NCBI GenBank assembly: GCA_018894105.1 | Contig: CM032121.1 | Location: 6,056,507-6,120,506, forward strand | Source: Jacaranda mimosifolia | Taxonomy: Eukaryota > Streptophyta > Magnoliopsida > Lamiales > Bignoniaceae | Length of the DNA stretch: 64,000 nt | Reading direction: 5' to 3' | Part shown: positions 1-10,303 of the stretch, piece by piece | Numbering within the stretch: position 1 is the first letter of the stretch | How the letters are laid out: the number at the start of each line of letters is the position of its first letter | The notes under the pieces: generated by a model | Database searches by the model: none | The model's input: only the letters and a program-made list of their open reading frames with translations | Told to the model about the DNA's origin: nothing | Program-made: the position numbers and the translations under genes

Positions 1-469
1 GCCATATGGTGCGAAGTCGAGACGAGCCAAAGCAATGCCAAGAGTGTTGAGTCCTGCTAATTGATTGACAGTCACCTGAGTAACTTTTGATCCAAGTGGA
101 TTTGATGTATTTCCAGGCTTGTTAAGACCGGAAAAGAAGAAATCATCTGGTGTGACGGTTTTTGGGTCCTTGCAAATCTTTCCATTCACAAATACTGCAA
201 GTAATATAAATACAGAACATTCAATAAATTGGTCATAATTAAGATATGTAAAGAGAATGTTGCTATTGCAAATTATTACAAACATTAAGCACATTTGCAA
301 ACTAGCTACTCATTCTGTGAAAAGATAAAAAGATAGTGAAATTACCAGCTGCATCAGAGTCATTAACTGCAACGCAGAAATCCTGAAGAGGGCTGGGATC
401 GGATGCATAGGCTAATGAAGAAGCCAACGCCACAATTGCGATAGTTATGATCAGGATGCGAATAGCCAT
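1..469 (-). CDS. G1: germin-like protein, type A, 3' part off window
   Basis: Subfamily-1 germin-like protein, a secreted cupin expected in the apoplast or cell wall. Exon 1 is 469-346 and starts at the ATG in the MAIRIL context. It encodes a hydrophobic signal peptide ending ...AYA before [10 protein letters not shown]. The intron is 345-195 (GT donor, TTGCAG acceptor, phase 1). Exon 2 starts at 194 with VFVNGKICK and runs off the left edge before the metal-binding HxH box, so the catalytic half is not visible. Where it overlaps it is almost identical to G5 (22251-23091) and G6; one visible change is I for V in the signal peptide. A TATATATA run lies about 85 bp upstream, at 551-560. Integrity of the rest is unknown. 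Confidence 0.93.
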
Positions 470-474
470 CTTAA

Positions 475-1302
475 TAAGATATTTGCTGATCAGAGCTTAA
501 ATTGATTAATGCTACTTTGATGATGAGATGCTAAGCTTGGAAAATGAGCACATATATATAGTGAACTCTATTTGAATAAATCAAATATTTCAAAATATAG
601 CTAGTTTGAAATTGTCATTATTTATTTATTTATTTCGTGCGGATATGAAATTCTTGCCAAGTCTTTGGTGGTCTGCAATTTCATATTTAACAGAAGACAT
701 TCTTCAGCACATAATGCACTTTCGGTTTTTCTGACCAGATAAAATATGTAATTCACCTAAGAGAAGTGGTCAATTTTCTTGTGTTGCTCTGGTAGCTTTC
801 CTCACCAACGTCTTTGATTATGAATAAATAACTTGTGTCAATAACTTGTCAAGACCAACTCCTTTTCAACATCTAACAGTTAAAATTTTCTTTTATTTGC
901 CCGGCCCCAGGAAATGGCCATATATATATATATATATTCTAATTATGTTTTTTACTTCCTTGACAAATTAATGATTGCCTTAAGACGCCATCTTTATCTA
1001 ACTTCCTGTCAACTTCTCTCGACTTCACTGCTATTCAGGTTGAAACATTCACATAAACATTTTAAAATCTACAACGCGGTCGCGTACCAGTGGCCATTCA
1101 TCTGGAGTTGATAACCTAATTTCATTTATAATCTATTTGAAAGAAAAAAAAAAAAAGAAAAAGGAAAAAAAAAAACTGTTGGAAAAGAGAATCGTATTAT
1201 TTTGTATATTAAATAGCCATATACGACATATAGCTATAGGAATATATAGCCATATTCTCTCAGCTTAACTGTTAATTACTCAAGGTGAACCGTCCCAGAA
1301 AC
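475..1302. other. G1 upstream region, no gene
   Basis: Promoter and intergenic DNA of G1. It is paralogous to the G5 upstream region (23095-23620) and, inverted, to the G6 upstream region (48500-50105). It contains the TATA-like run at 551-560 and the W-box block near 770. Short ORFs here have no recognisable product. The MULE-type MITE present in the G6 copy is absent, so this copy shows the empty site near 985-1010. Confidence 0.7.
768..773 (-). promoter_or_regulatory. W-box core (TTGACC) in conserved GLP promoter block, G1
   Basis: On the minus strand this is TTGACC, about 300 bp upstream of the G1 ATG. It sits in a block (about 760-870) that is conserved upstream of types A and C: G5 at 23395-23400, G6 at 49807-49812, G8 at 58115-58120 and G3 at 17104-17109. 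TTGACC is the core bound by WRKY factors. Binding here is an inference from conservation and sequence only. Confidence 0.45.
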
Positions 1303-1963
1303 TGTTGATTTTGCGTTGAGCTAAAATTGATAAGGAACGAAAGAAATGGAGCGAAACAAAACAAAGTGGTCAAAATGGGATCAGGAACACACCCCGATGT
1401 GCATTGGCTAGACGTTGCGTGCCGGGGTGCGAGGCGGTGCGCTAGGCCGCACAGCGAGGCGAGAATGGGCAGCAAAAGTAGTGACGCATGCCAGGGTGCA
1501 AGGAGTGCCGCACTTGAGCGCGTGGCTTATTGGAACAGTGTGCCCTGATGCAAGTTGTTCCTGCCAGGGTGGGCGGTAGGGATTGTTTTCTCAGCACAAC
1601 TTGGCCAAGGCAGAATCTTGCGCACCTTGGCGCGCGGCGCAAGGCCCATGGGCCAAGGACTTGTTTTGCTAGTATAAATACATCACTTTCTTTCGGGATA
1701 AACTGAGATAGACCATACATGAATGCTTCTAATTGCTTTTGAGATAGTTTTCTTGAGATAGAGTTTAGAACGAAGGTGTTTCTCGTGATATTTGTGGGAC
1801 TCAAGTTGTACTTATTACTTTGATTTGAAATTAATAAAATTCTTTTCTTTGTCGGGTGGATTAGGCACATCGGCGAACCACGTTAAATCTTGTTGTCCAT
1901 TTTCATTGAATTACGTTATTGTTATTTCATAGTTTTCATAAGAGATCCTCCTGGGTTTCAACA
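1303..1963 (+). repeat. 5' LTR of Copia element (661 bp)
   Basis: Complete LTR, TG...CA, ending just before the primer binding site. The 3' LTR remnant at 3343-3576 matches its last part (from about 1733). The reverse complement of 59831-60436 is the same LTR in the right-hand element. Confidence 0.9.
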
Positions 1964-1964
1964 A

Positions 1965-1980
1965 ATTGGTATCAGAGCAG
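1965..1980 (+). promoter_or_regulatory. Primer binding site (initiator tRNA-Met type)
   Basis: TGGTATCAGAGC follows the LTR end by 3 bases. This is the usual Copia primer binding site complementary to initiator tRNA-Met. Confidence 0.9.
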
Positions 1981-1999
1981 GTTAGATAAGATATCAGCC

Positions 2000-3342
2000 A
2001 TGAAGTACGAGGTAGAGAAATTCAATGGGAAGAATGACTTTGGGCTGTGGAAGATGAAGATGCACGCCCTCCTGTGTCAACAAGGTTTACAGAGAGCGTT
2101 AAAGGGAATAGATTTCTTGCTAGAGATGTTGACAGACGAGGAGAAGATGAGTTCATGGCGAAGGCTTACGGTACTCTGGGGTTATCATTGGCAGATAATG
2201 TACTGAGAGAGATCACTACAGATAGTACACCAGTGGATTTGTGAAAGAAGCTGGAGAGTCTCTATATGACAAAGTCTCTGACAAATCGGTTGTACTTGAA
2301 ACAACGGTTATACACATTGAGGATGATGGAAGGTACATCTATTATTCAACATATTGATTATAGGTTATTCTGGATCTCGCTAGTATAGATGTTAAAATTG
2401 AAGATGAAGATCAAGCGTTAATTCTCTTATGTTCTCTGCCGAAATCTTTTAAGCACTTGGTTACTACTTTGCTGTACGGGAGAGATACAATTTCAATGGA
2501 GGATGTGAAGGCCTCATTGAATTCCAACAAATTGAGAAAACATGTTCTAGCCAGTAATGATGGTGAAAGTCGGGAAGCATTGGTGGCGAATAGGAGACCG
2601 AGAGAAAGAATAAGGAGTAGAAGCTGATTGAAGTCCCGAACCAAGCCTGGAACTGCGACAAGTGTTTTAGGTGTGGTGAAAAGGGGCACTGGAAACGAAA
2701 TTATTCGGAACGAGGAAAGGTGAAGGATGCAGGTGAAACATCTAATCAAAAAAAGGATGATGTTGCAAGAATTGTTGAGGATGAGTCTAATAATGGACTT
2801 GTTCTCAACGTTACCGAGAGTTTACTAAGCTCTTAATGGATTTTGGATAGTGGTTGTTCTTACCATATGTGCCCACGAGAAGATTGGTTTACCATTTATT
2901 AGAAATACGGTGGTGGTAAAGTGCTCATGGGAAATGATGCTTCATGCAGGGTTGTAGGAATTAGCTCAGTTTGTATCGGAATGCATGATGGCATAGTAAG
3001 GACCTTAACAGATGTGCGTCATATCCCAGATCTGAAGAAAAATATGATTTCCTTAGGTACTCTGGACAAGAATGGTTGTGAGTACAGAGCTCGAGATGGA
3101 GTTCTGTGGGTTTCCAAAGGTGCATTGCTTATCATGAAGGGTGATAAGTGGAATGGCTTTTACATATTGCAGGGCAACATAGTTTCTGGTACTGCAGTGG
3201 TTTCTTCATCAGTTAATGATACTACGAGATTGTGGCATATGCGGCTTGGGTATATGAGTGAGAGGGGGATGTCAGAACTGAGCAAACGAGGTTTGCTTTG
3301 CGGAGAGAAGACTGGAGAACTGGATTTCTGCAAGCAATGTAT
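2000..3342 (+). pseudogene. Copia gag-protease-GAG-pre-integrase remnant
   Basis: Gag starts at the ATG at 2000 (MKYEVEKFNGKNDF, then LWKMKMHALL), typical of plant Copia gag. It is broken by frameshifts and stops. A CCHC zinc knuckle near 2665-2705 reads CFRCGEKGHWKRNY, so the last Cys is Tyr. The protease motif LDSGCSYHMC lies near 2845-2875. The GAG-pre-integrase region follows in one open frame (2921-3376) with the TRLWHMRLGYMSE and LDFCKQC signatures. The frame then runs into the truncated 3' LTR. The element cannot be autonomous. Confidence 0.85.
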
Positions 3343-3576
3343 GCTTTTGAGACAATTTTCTCGAGACGAATTTTAGAACGAGGGTGTTGGGTGTTCTAGT
3401 GAGATTTGTGGGACTCAAGTTGTACTTATTACTTTGATTTGAAATCAATAAAATTCTTTTCTTTTTCGGGTGGATAGGCACATCGCCGAACCACGTTAAA
3501 TCTTGTTGTCAGTTTTCATTGAATTACTTTACTGTTATTTCATAGTTTTCATAATAGATCCTCTTGGGTTTCAACA
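3343..3576 (+). repeat. Truncated 3' LTR of Copia element
   Basis: Matches the last third of the 5' LTR and ends TTTCAACA next to the right GAAAC duplication. Its first part was lost together with the pol region. Confidence 0.88.
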
Positions 3577-3830
3577 GAAACTTTTTAAAATCTACAACCA
3601 GATGGATTTCTTAGTTGCTTAATCTGATCTAGGCAAGGAGGAATCTTACCAAGGACTATTTGGCTGGAGTTAATATATATACACACACACACATACTAAT
3701 TTTATTGCTCAAGTATAGATTTAATATATATATATATACATATAAACTTTTAGAAGGAGAATGATATCTTATTTTATGTGTCGAAAAGGAACCCTTTATC
3801 CATATATAAGCTGATGGGAATATGGTTATT
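3577..3830. other. GLP-array flank, no gene
   Basis: Intergenic sequence paralogous (inverted) to about 48250-48500, with dinucleotide AT and CA runs near 3675-3740. It continues the homology to the G6 upstream arm on both sides of the Copia insertion. Confidence 0.6.
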
Positions 3831-4757
3831 GCTTGTTTGCTTGTCAGGATTGCATAGGATAGATGTATAATTTAGTGTAATTAATTGTTTGGTTGTTATA
3901 ATTAAGGCCCATGATTAACAAAAAGTCCAATATTTTATTTGAAAGTCTTGGGAGTATGTATCTCATCCACTTGGTGTGATTAATAATATAGGATTAGAAA
4001 CATTGAGATTAATATGTCAAATGAGGAAATTATCCCCACATATAAACTAAATATAGACTTAATTAAAAAATATGTATATATTACTAAGATTTAGTTTATA
4101 TAAATGAGTTTTTAAGAAAATACTAAATTATTTGCATATTCAAATTTATTTTTATAGGATTTTTTTATAAAATATTTATCTAAAAAGAATATAAATTTTG
4201 TATATAAAAGTTATTTCTTTCAGATAATAAGATTTCATAACTACTTTTTTTTTTTTTTAACGAATTGAAAAATGAATAATACTTTTTAAATATAATTTAC
4301 GTTTAATATGAATTTATTTTGTAAAATTACAAACTAATATCCATAAACATATTAAAATATAAAATAGTCTAATTTGCAAAATAAGTGTATAGTTCTATAA
4401 AAATTGAAAGTAACTTATTTTTTCAAAATAAAAATCAACTCTCTTTTAGATAATAATAAATTATAAAATATTTGAGCAAAATGTTTAAAAATAGAGATTA
4501 CTCACTATAATATTACATATATTAAAACCTTTTCAATAAAAATAATTCAATTATTAAAACAAGATTAGGGATGGAATTGATATTTCACACTTATCATGAG
4601 TTACAAAATAAAGCACTCAAACAACTAATTGTATTAAAATTAGGATATTCAAATTAGTAATTCAAGCAAACAAACAATGTATTGATATCTTTTCTAAAGA
4701 ATGAATCATACGATTATTAATCACATTCAATCATATCATGACAAGCAAACAAGTCCT
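3831..4757. mobile_element. Non-autonomous TIR element (hAT/MITE-like), about 0.93 kb
   Basis: The ends are inverted copies of CTTGTTTGCTTGTCA (left at 3832-3846, right near 4740-4754). The interior is very AT-rich and non-coding. The paralogous sequence near 48235-48260 (inverted) runs straight from the left flank to the right flank without it, which supports insertion. The exact target duplication is unclear, so the superfamily is an inference. Confidence 0.7.
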
Positions 4758-5261
4758 GGGAGTATAAGAATGGTATGGATATATAGATGATCGATTACGT
4801 AAAATAAACTAAATAAAATAAGGGACACTTATTATAAAGTACCAAATCCACTTTCCATTTTCATGTTCGGTCCCCACTTGAATTTTTATAGAATGAGCTC
4901 TCCAGTTTTGTTAAACATTTAGACATCACTCCCTACCTCCTTGATTTGACAAAAATAGCCTTAAGTATAATATTTTTCACTCATTTTTTTTACTTCTTCT
5001 CTATCCACACAACCAAACACCTTTTATCTCTATTCCCAAACACTAAACCTTAGTTTCATCTTTCATTAACAAAAATAGAAAGAAAAATAGTAGAAGGAAA
5101 TGAAGCTCGAAGGTAGGAACGAGAACATTGATAGCCCAACCACCACAAGCACGACCACTACATTTTCTTCTTCTCAGTTTATTTTCATTATTTTCACATC
5201 TTTTTTCTCAATTTATTACCAGGCATTCTCTCTATTTTGCAGTTTTTTGAAAATTTCAACT
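4758..5261. other. Intergenic, AT-rich, no gene
   Basis: About 60 bp after 4758 still match the G6 arm (inverted, near 48170-48235). After that nothing is recognisable. A serine/threonine-rich ORF start at 5100 probably belongs to the degraded MULE fragment downstream or is chance. Confidence 0.5.
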
Positions 5262-5537
5262 AGTAGTGAAGGTGGAGTGTTCACTCAAGTCTTAGGGAGT
5301 TTCCGCTACAAAGACCAGCTCCATAAAATGTAAATTAAGGATAGTACGACTTTAATGGACATGTACCTTAATCTCGATTTCGCAAGAAAATGGAGTGAAA
5401 TCAACCTCGAGCGCTTCACTTTGCAATACGTAGCTCCACATCAAAGATTGTATGTGATTTTGACCGATGACGATGATGTCATGAATATGGTCTTACTGCA
5501 ATTGACATTGAAGATGAACATTATTGACATTCGATAA
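5262..5537 (+). pseudogene. MULE (mudrA-like) transposase N-terminal fragment
   Basis: Two short open segments (to 5331 and 5355-5537), split by a stop, read GGVFTQVLGSFRYKD and then RFTLQYVAPHQRLYVI followed by an acidic DDDDV run. This resembles the PB1-like N-terminal domain of plant Mutator-like transposases, which has a GG..W.Y pattern and a ...LPG..LI.V.ND.DV pattern. No catalytic DDE or SWIM zinc-finger region follows, because an LTR element starts at 5586. Recognition is by pattern only. Confidence 0.4.
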
Positions 5538-5585
5538 ACTGAAGGAATAAACCTAGTAGCAGTGATATTTTACGGTAATACTTCT

Positions 5586-6782
5586 TGATGGGTGTCGAAT
5601 GCAACAAAAATAAATTCCTACTCTAGAAATATGATTTGTAATAAGTGAGAGTAGGGTCGTATTCCACAGGGACTAGTAAGTTTTGTTTATTTCAAATTTA
5701 CTGAATAAAATAAAATAGAATGGGGATTTTTGTAAAAATGAAAACTAGAATCTTAAAAGTAAATGAAATCTAGCCTAAGGTAAAATCTCAGTTTGGTTCA
5801 CATATCTGATCATTGATGCAAAAATTAATTTCTCTTTTCTTGAATAGACTAATTATAGTTACTCAGACGCCCTAATAACCAATCTCTCCTTGCTATTTCG
5901 ATAACTAAGAGAAGCTTGTTAGTTATTTTCCTTATCAATAAACAACCCTAAAGAAGCGCTCCTAGGATTTAATTTAACAACAGCATTAAAAACTAGAGAG
6001 ACCCAGCCCTAGCCAACAAACACACACAAGCGGGGTTCATTTAGACTAGATTATTTATCCACATAACATAAATCGTGCATGTAGTCACCACACATAACTA
6101 TGTTATTTGCCATAAATATTAGAACAATTAAATAATTACGGGTCTAATGTTCTAATTGATAGAAAATTATTCTAAGCTATCAAATTTGGGTCCTAAATTC
6201 AATGAACCTGAATAATCGTAATGAAAATGGAAGATAAATAAATACTCAAGGAATAAAGAAAACAAATTAAATCAATTAGATCTCACAAATACTGAAGAAC
6301 CAAAACTTCGATAATTCCTTATGCTAGAAGAAGAGTTTAGCAACTCATGTCTGAGAGAAAAAGTGCAGGAAACTAAAAATATGTTAAACAAAAGAATGAA
6401 AAACTACCCTATGAAAGAAACCTAGTTCCCTATAAATAGCCTACTACTCCTAATGCAACTGAGAAACTAATAAGAGTCCTACCAGAATAGGAAAACTAAA
6501 ATTATCCTAATTAAAGAAATAAAAATTAAAATATTCAAGGAATATAAAACTGCCAAAACATGTCCGCACTCGAATTATTTCCTTCTTCCATTTCTCGTCT
6601 CCTCGGGAATGCGATCTTTGTTCCAAGCATGTCAAGAACTCAATTTCCAACTGCATTTAGCTTAAATCTTCAATTTGCTTCACAAAACATAAAAAGAAAG
6701 TTAAAACCCAACAATTAAGCATTTTTACTATTAATCACAAGGAAAAATTATATGAATAAAAAGAGAAAAATGCAACTTAACA
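5586..6782 (-). repeat. 3' LTR of Athila-like element (1197 bp)
   Basis: Minus-strand LTR starting TGTTAAGTTGCA at 6782 and ending CATCA at 5586. It is directly preceded (in element orientation) by the purine-rich tract AAGTGTGGGGAAATT. No partner LTR lies in the window. Confidence 0.7.
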
Positions 6783-6797
6783 AATTTCCCCACACTT
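6783..6797 (-). promoter_or_regulatory. Polypurine tract of Athila-like element
   Basis: AAGTGTGGGGAAATT on the minus strand, next to the LTR start. A second, similar tract (TTTAAGTGTGGGGAGG) lies at about 7870-7886, after the same 'gaggacaa' context. Confidence 0.65.
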
Positions 6798-8104
6798 AGA
6801 CAATGCTTGTCCTCAAGCATACAATAACTCCAATTTATCAACCTTTCTCACAAACCCTTCTTCCTATTTCTCAACTTGTCGCCAAATAGTTCAAATTATC
6901 ATATTTTGGAGGGCCGAATCAAGACACAAGTAAGAACATGCACTTCATAGAAAGAACCTTTATAAATCACACAAATAACCTGTCGCCCTGGCAGTCTCTT
7001 TGAACTTGAAATGTAAAAGGAATTTAACACTTTTTGATTAAGTTCAATTCAAGTCAAGACATAGAAGGACAACTATAAAAAACATGCAACGATATCACAT
7101 ATTCATGGAAGAATAGCAAGTTGAATGCAAGAAAAATAAAGGATGAAAGGGAAAAACCTCATTCGATCTCTCTCTCTCTCTCTCTCTCTCTCTTTGGGCA
7201 CTAAATTCAACGTGTGGACCAACCTTTTTTCACAAATACAAACATTGGTGATGAATGTACCTGGTTACTCAGCCAGCCACAATTTTTCTAGAATGTCATC
7301 CAACCTTTTTATGCAAACACAAACATTGGTGATGAATGCACCTGGTTACTCAGCCGGTCACAAACCCAGATGGTTATTATCCCCACTCATAATCACTTAA
7401 TTTTAGTGATTAGCAGAGTAATCAAGTTAGTGCTTCCTTTTTCTTTTTTTTTTTTTTTAAAGAGTGGTTAAATGGTCAAACCCAGTCATCTTCATTATCT
7501 TAGTACATTCAACTCAACAATTCAACCCAAATATGTTCATCAAGGCAAGTTCAAAAAAAAAGTTAACCCGCTATGCATGACAATTATTAGGATGATATGC
7601 ATTAATTCCCTCATACATTTTTCATCCAAATCAACCAACATGATAACAAGTCAAAGTGCAATAAACAAGAACTCAACTACTCATGCCATTCTTACAATGT
7701 GTCCTAATTCAACCTAATTATTTAAGTGTTACCTAAGGGACAAGCATTGAAAAGAGGCAAAAGGACTAAGAGAAAAATTAACTAATCAAGAACTAAAGCA
7801 CACTTTGAAAGCAAATAAGAAGAATAAAGAGTTATTTCATGCATGTTTGAAGCAAAATGAATCTAAATTTTCCTCCCCACACTTAAACCAAGCATTGTCC
7901 TCAATGTTTCAAACTAAGAATGCAAATGTGTAAGAAAAGTGGAATAAGGACTCCCATAATGAGATGAGGCCCGCATGGCTTTAAAGATTGGGGTGGTACT
8001 GGGGGTGTGAAACCAGCAGCGGTGGTTGATGGTAGCAGTGGTGATGTTGGTGGCGGGAAAGTGGTGGCTGGTGGTTGATGATGGTGGTTGGAGATGTGGC
8101 GAAA

Positions 8105-8370
8105 CAAGGCATGGTCACGGGTAGATGTGAAGTACTTCTGTCAAATAATTCTTATGGTGCCAGAAGAGGTCTTTGAACAAGGTGTGGGCATGGGTAGATT
8201 GAAGAGCTTTTCCATCTGAAGTAATTCCAACATGCTAGAAGAAGTCTTTGAACAAGGCGTGGGCACGGCTAGATTGAAGAGCTTTCCTTGTCAAATAATT
8301 CCAACATGCTAGAAGAAGTCTTTGAACAAGGTGTGGGCACGGGTAAATTGAAGAGCTTTTCTGCCAAATA
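8105..8370. repeat. Tandem repeats, about 80-bp unit, 3-4 copies
   Basis: Imperfect tandem copies of a unit containing TAGATTGAAGAGCTTTTC and AGAAGTCTTTGAACAAGG. They lie in the non-coding 3' region of the Athila-like element and contain no ORF. Confidence 0.75.
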
Positions 8371-8480
8371 ACTACACCTACAAGCTAATTTAAAACGTCT
8401 TCTGCATCAGAGAAAAATAAAGCTAATTAAAGAATTTTTTTTTTGTTTTTTGAAATTATAAACAACAAATTGAAAGTTTG

Positions 8481-8526
8481 GGTTGCCTCCCAAAAAGTGC
8501 TTCTCTTTAACGTCTTTGGCTAGACA
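8481..8526 (-). other. Conserved GGGAGGCAACCC motif of Athila/Tat-type elements
   Basis: On the minus strand the sequence reads ...AAAGACGTTAAAGAGAAGC..., then GGGAGGCAACCC. I recall this phrase from the non-coding parts of many plant Gypsy derivatives downstream of gag-protease. Its function is unknown to me. Confidence 0.5.
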
Positions 8527-8555
8527 TAGCTATTCCTCACGTCACAAAATTATCA

Positions 8556-9506
8556 TCATTCAAGCAAGGTTCCGTGAGTCAAAGTATCAATATAATCCAC
8601 AACAGAAACACAAGACTCATCACTAGAATATTTCATGGCATCGTAAATGTTGAATTTAATCATATTGCCATCAAACTCCATACTAAGTGTACCATCATGC
8701 ACATCAATTTTCATCCTAGAGGTTCTAAGGAAAGGTCTTCCCAACAGTATTTGTGACGAATTAGGAGAGTTATCTTCAGACATGTTAAGTACATAAAAAT
8801 TAGCAGGAAAAATCAATTCATTAACTTGTACTAACATCCTCTAGGACTCCCTCGGGATATATAATAGACCTATCAGCAAGTTGAAGAACTACTCCTGTTT
8901 CTTTCAAAGGACCAACATTTAATGAAGAGTAGATAGAAAGAGGCATGATATTAATTGAAGCACCAAGATCGCACATAGCCTTTTCAATTCTAACTTTGCC
9001 AATCTTTCAAGGGATAGTAAACATACATGGGTCCTTGCATTTAGGGGCAATTTTCTTTGTATCACTGTTGAGATATGTTTCCCTACACTTACTCTTTCAT
9101 TACCATTTAATTTTCTTTTGTTTGTGCACAATTCCTCGAGAAATTTAGCATACCGATGTATTTGCTTGATTGCATCAATTAATGAGATATTTACCTCGAC
9201 TTGGCGAAAAGTTTCAAAAATCTCCTTTCCCTCTTCATGCATTTTGGATTTAGCAAACCTTTCAGGAAAGAAAGGGTGTATAACCAATGAGCTTATCACC
9301 TTACCGTTGGTTTCATGTGAATGTTCAACAGAATCTTGAGGCATGACAATCTCTCTCTCCACTTTTTCCACAATAGTGTTTTCTTCTGTCTTCTTGCTAG
9401 GTTTCTTCAGCTCCTTACCATTCCTTAGAGTAATCGCGCTAACGTTCTGCTTGGGATTGACAAATTTCTGAGAGGGTAGCCTCCCTTGGGATTCTATCTT
9501 ACTCAT
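8556..9506 (-). pseudogene. Athila-like aspartic protease and gag C-terminus
   Basis: Segments on the minus strand read NPKQNVSAITLRNGKELKKP, then FPERFAKSKMHEE, then after a frame change CDLGASINIMPLSIYSSLN (the retroviral-type aspartic protease, DLGA in place of DSGA). The last segment is LGRPFLRTSRMKIDVHDGTL. The order is that of Athila-type gag-pro. Frame shifts near 8840 and 8920-9080 break it. Confidence 0.8.
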
Positions 9507-10136
9507 TGAGGTGGCTAGCTGACTTATTTAGTTCTCCAGATTTTGAATGCTTGCTCGCGTTTCTTGTTGAAATTGCTAAGTGTTAGTCGCAAGCGATTTA
9601 ACAATCTCTTCAAGAGACATACCTGTATTTGAAGAGGGTGGTTGCTGTAGAGGGGATGACTTTTGTTGGAAGTATTGATAGTTTTGTGATCTTCTTCTAT
9701 AATTGAAATTTGGATGATCCCTCTATCTTGGGTTGTAGGTGTTTGAGTAAGGATCGTACTTTCTTTGCGGTGGTCCAGGGAATCCTCCTACTACATTGAT
9801 TTGTTCGCAGTAATTCTCTTGGGGCGTAGGACACATATCCGTAGGATGACCAACATTAGTACAAATCCCACAAGCCTTCATGTGTCGTGTATTTCCTACA
9901 ACCAATTGTTGAACAAAAGAAGTTAAAGTGGAAATCTGATGCTCAAGAGACGAATTACTTACCTCATTGACCCTTCTATGAGGGTCCAAGAGTATCCAAA
10001 TTGTTGAGAGTTGGCAGCCATTATAGAGATTAATTCCCTAGCTTCACTTAGAGTTTTATTCACTGTGGCTCATTCACTTGCTACATCCATCATCCTCTTC
10101 TCCATCGGTAAAAGTCCTTCATAAAAGTACTGAATG
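9507..10136 (-). pseudogene. Athila-like gag (central part, zinc knuckle)
   Basis: Minus strand, from 10136: FYEGLLPMEKRMMDVAS, then a stop, then NKTLSEARELISIMAANSQQ. This leads into a segment (9989-9723) with the zinc knuckle CGICTNVGHPTDMCP, then GGFPGPPQRKYDPYSNTYNP. After a frame change comes SLEEIVKSLATNT. The gag N-terminal half is absent because of the junction at 10136. Confidence 0.85.
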
Positions 10137-10303
10137 AAATATTACCCAAGTGTTGATAGACTTTCCAAGTCTTCATAAAATAATTAATATTGTAAAACAA
10201 AGGAGATGACTCTTTCGCATTGTGTAATCTATAAATAGGCACCATTTTTATGCTTGGTTGATCCACTCAGTCCCAAGAAACAAGCAGTCCCATATCAGCT
10301 AAA
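10137..10303 (+). promoter_or_regulatory. Truncated native promoter of G2
   Basis: Only about 167 bp upstream of the ATG are GLP-type sequence, identical or nearly so to 18569-18738 upstream of G4. TATAAATA lies at 10230-10237, 67 bp before the ATG. Beyond 10137 the sequence is retrotransposon. In G4, and in the inverted G7 locus, the native upstream sequence continues for well over 1 kb. Confidence 0.8.

Larger units (their letters stand above)
1303..3576 (+). mobile_element. Internally deleted Copia (Tork-like) retrotransposon with TSD
   Basis: The element begins TGTTGATTTTG and ends TTTCAACA. It is flanked by perfect 5-bp duplications GAAAC (1298-1302 and 3577-3581). The paralogous locus near 48500 (inverted) shows the uninterrupted site with a single GAAAC, which proves insertion. 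It holds a 5' LTR (1303-1963), a primer binding site, gag, protease and the GAG-pre-integrase region. A deletion then removes integrase, RT, RNase H and the first part of the 3' LTR, leaving 3343-3576. The same family recurs as a solo LTR at 24711-25151 and a longer copy at 59831-64000. Confidence 0.93.
5586..10136 (-). mobile_element. Athila-like Gypsy derivative, pol lost, 5' truncated
   Basis: On the minus strand it reads gag (partial), aspartic protease, a long non-coding region, polypurine tract and 3' LTR (6782-5586). No RT, RNase H or integrase is visible, so it is a large retrotransposon derivative. The 5' LTR, primer binding site and gag N-terminus are missing. The sequence stops at about 10136 exactly where the promoter of G2 begins. 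Other features inside are a (CT)n run near 7168-7194, an imperfect direct duplication of about 90 bp (7215-7365) and a run of about 80-bp tandem repeats (8105-8370). Confidence 0.8.

Noticed and set aside
1272..1870. ORFs in both strands of the Copia LTR
   Set aside because: They lie within the LTR and have no known domain; the same applies to 60080-60489.
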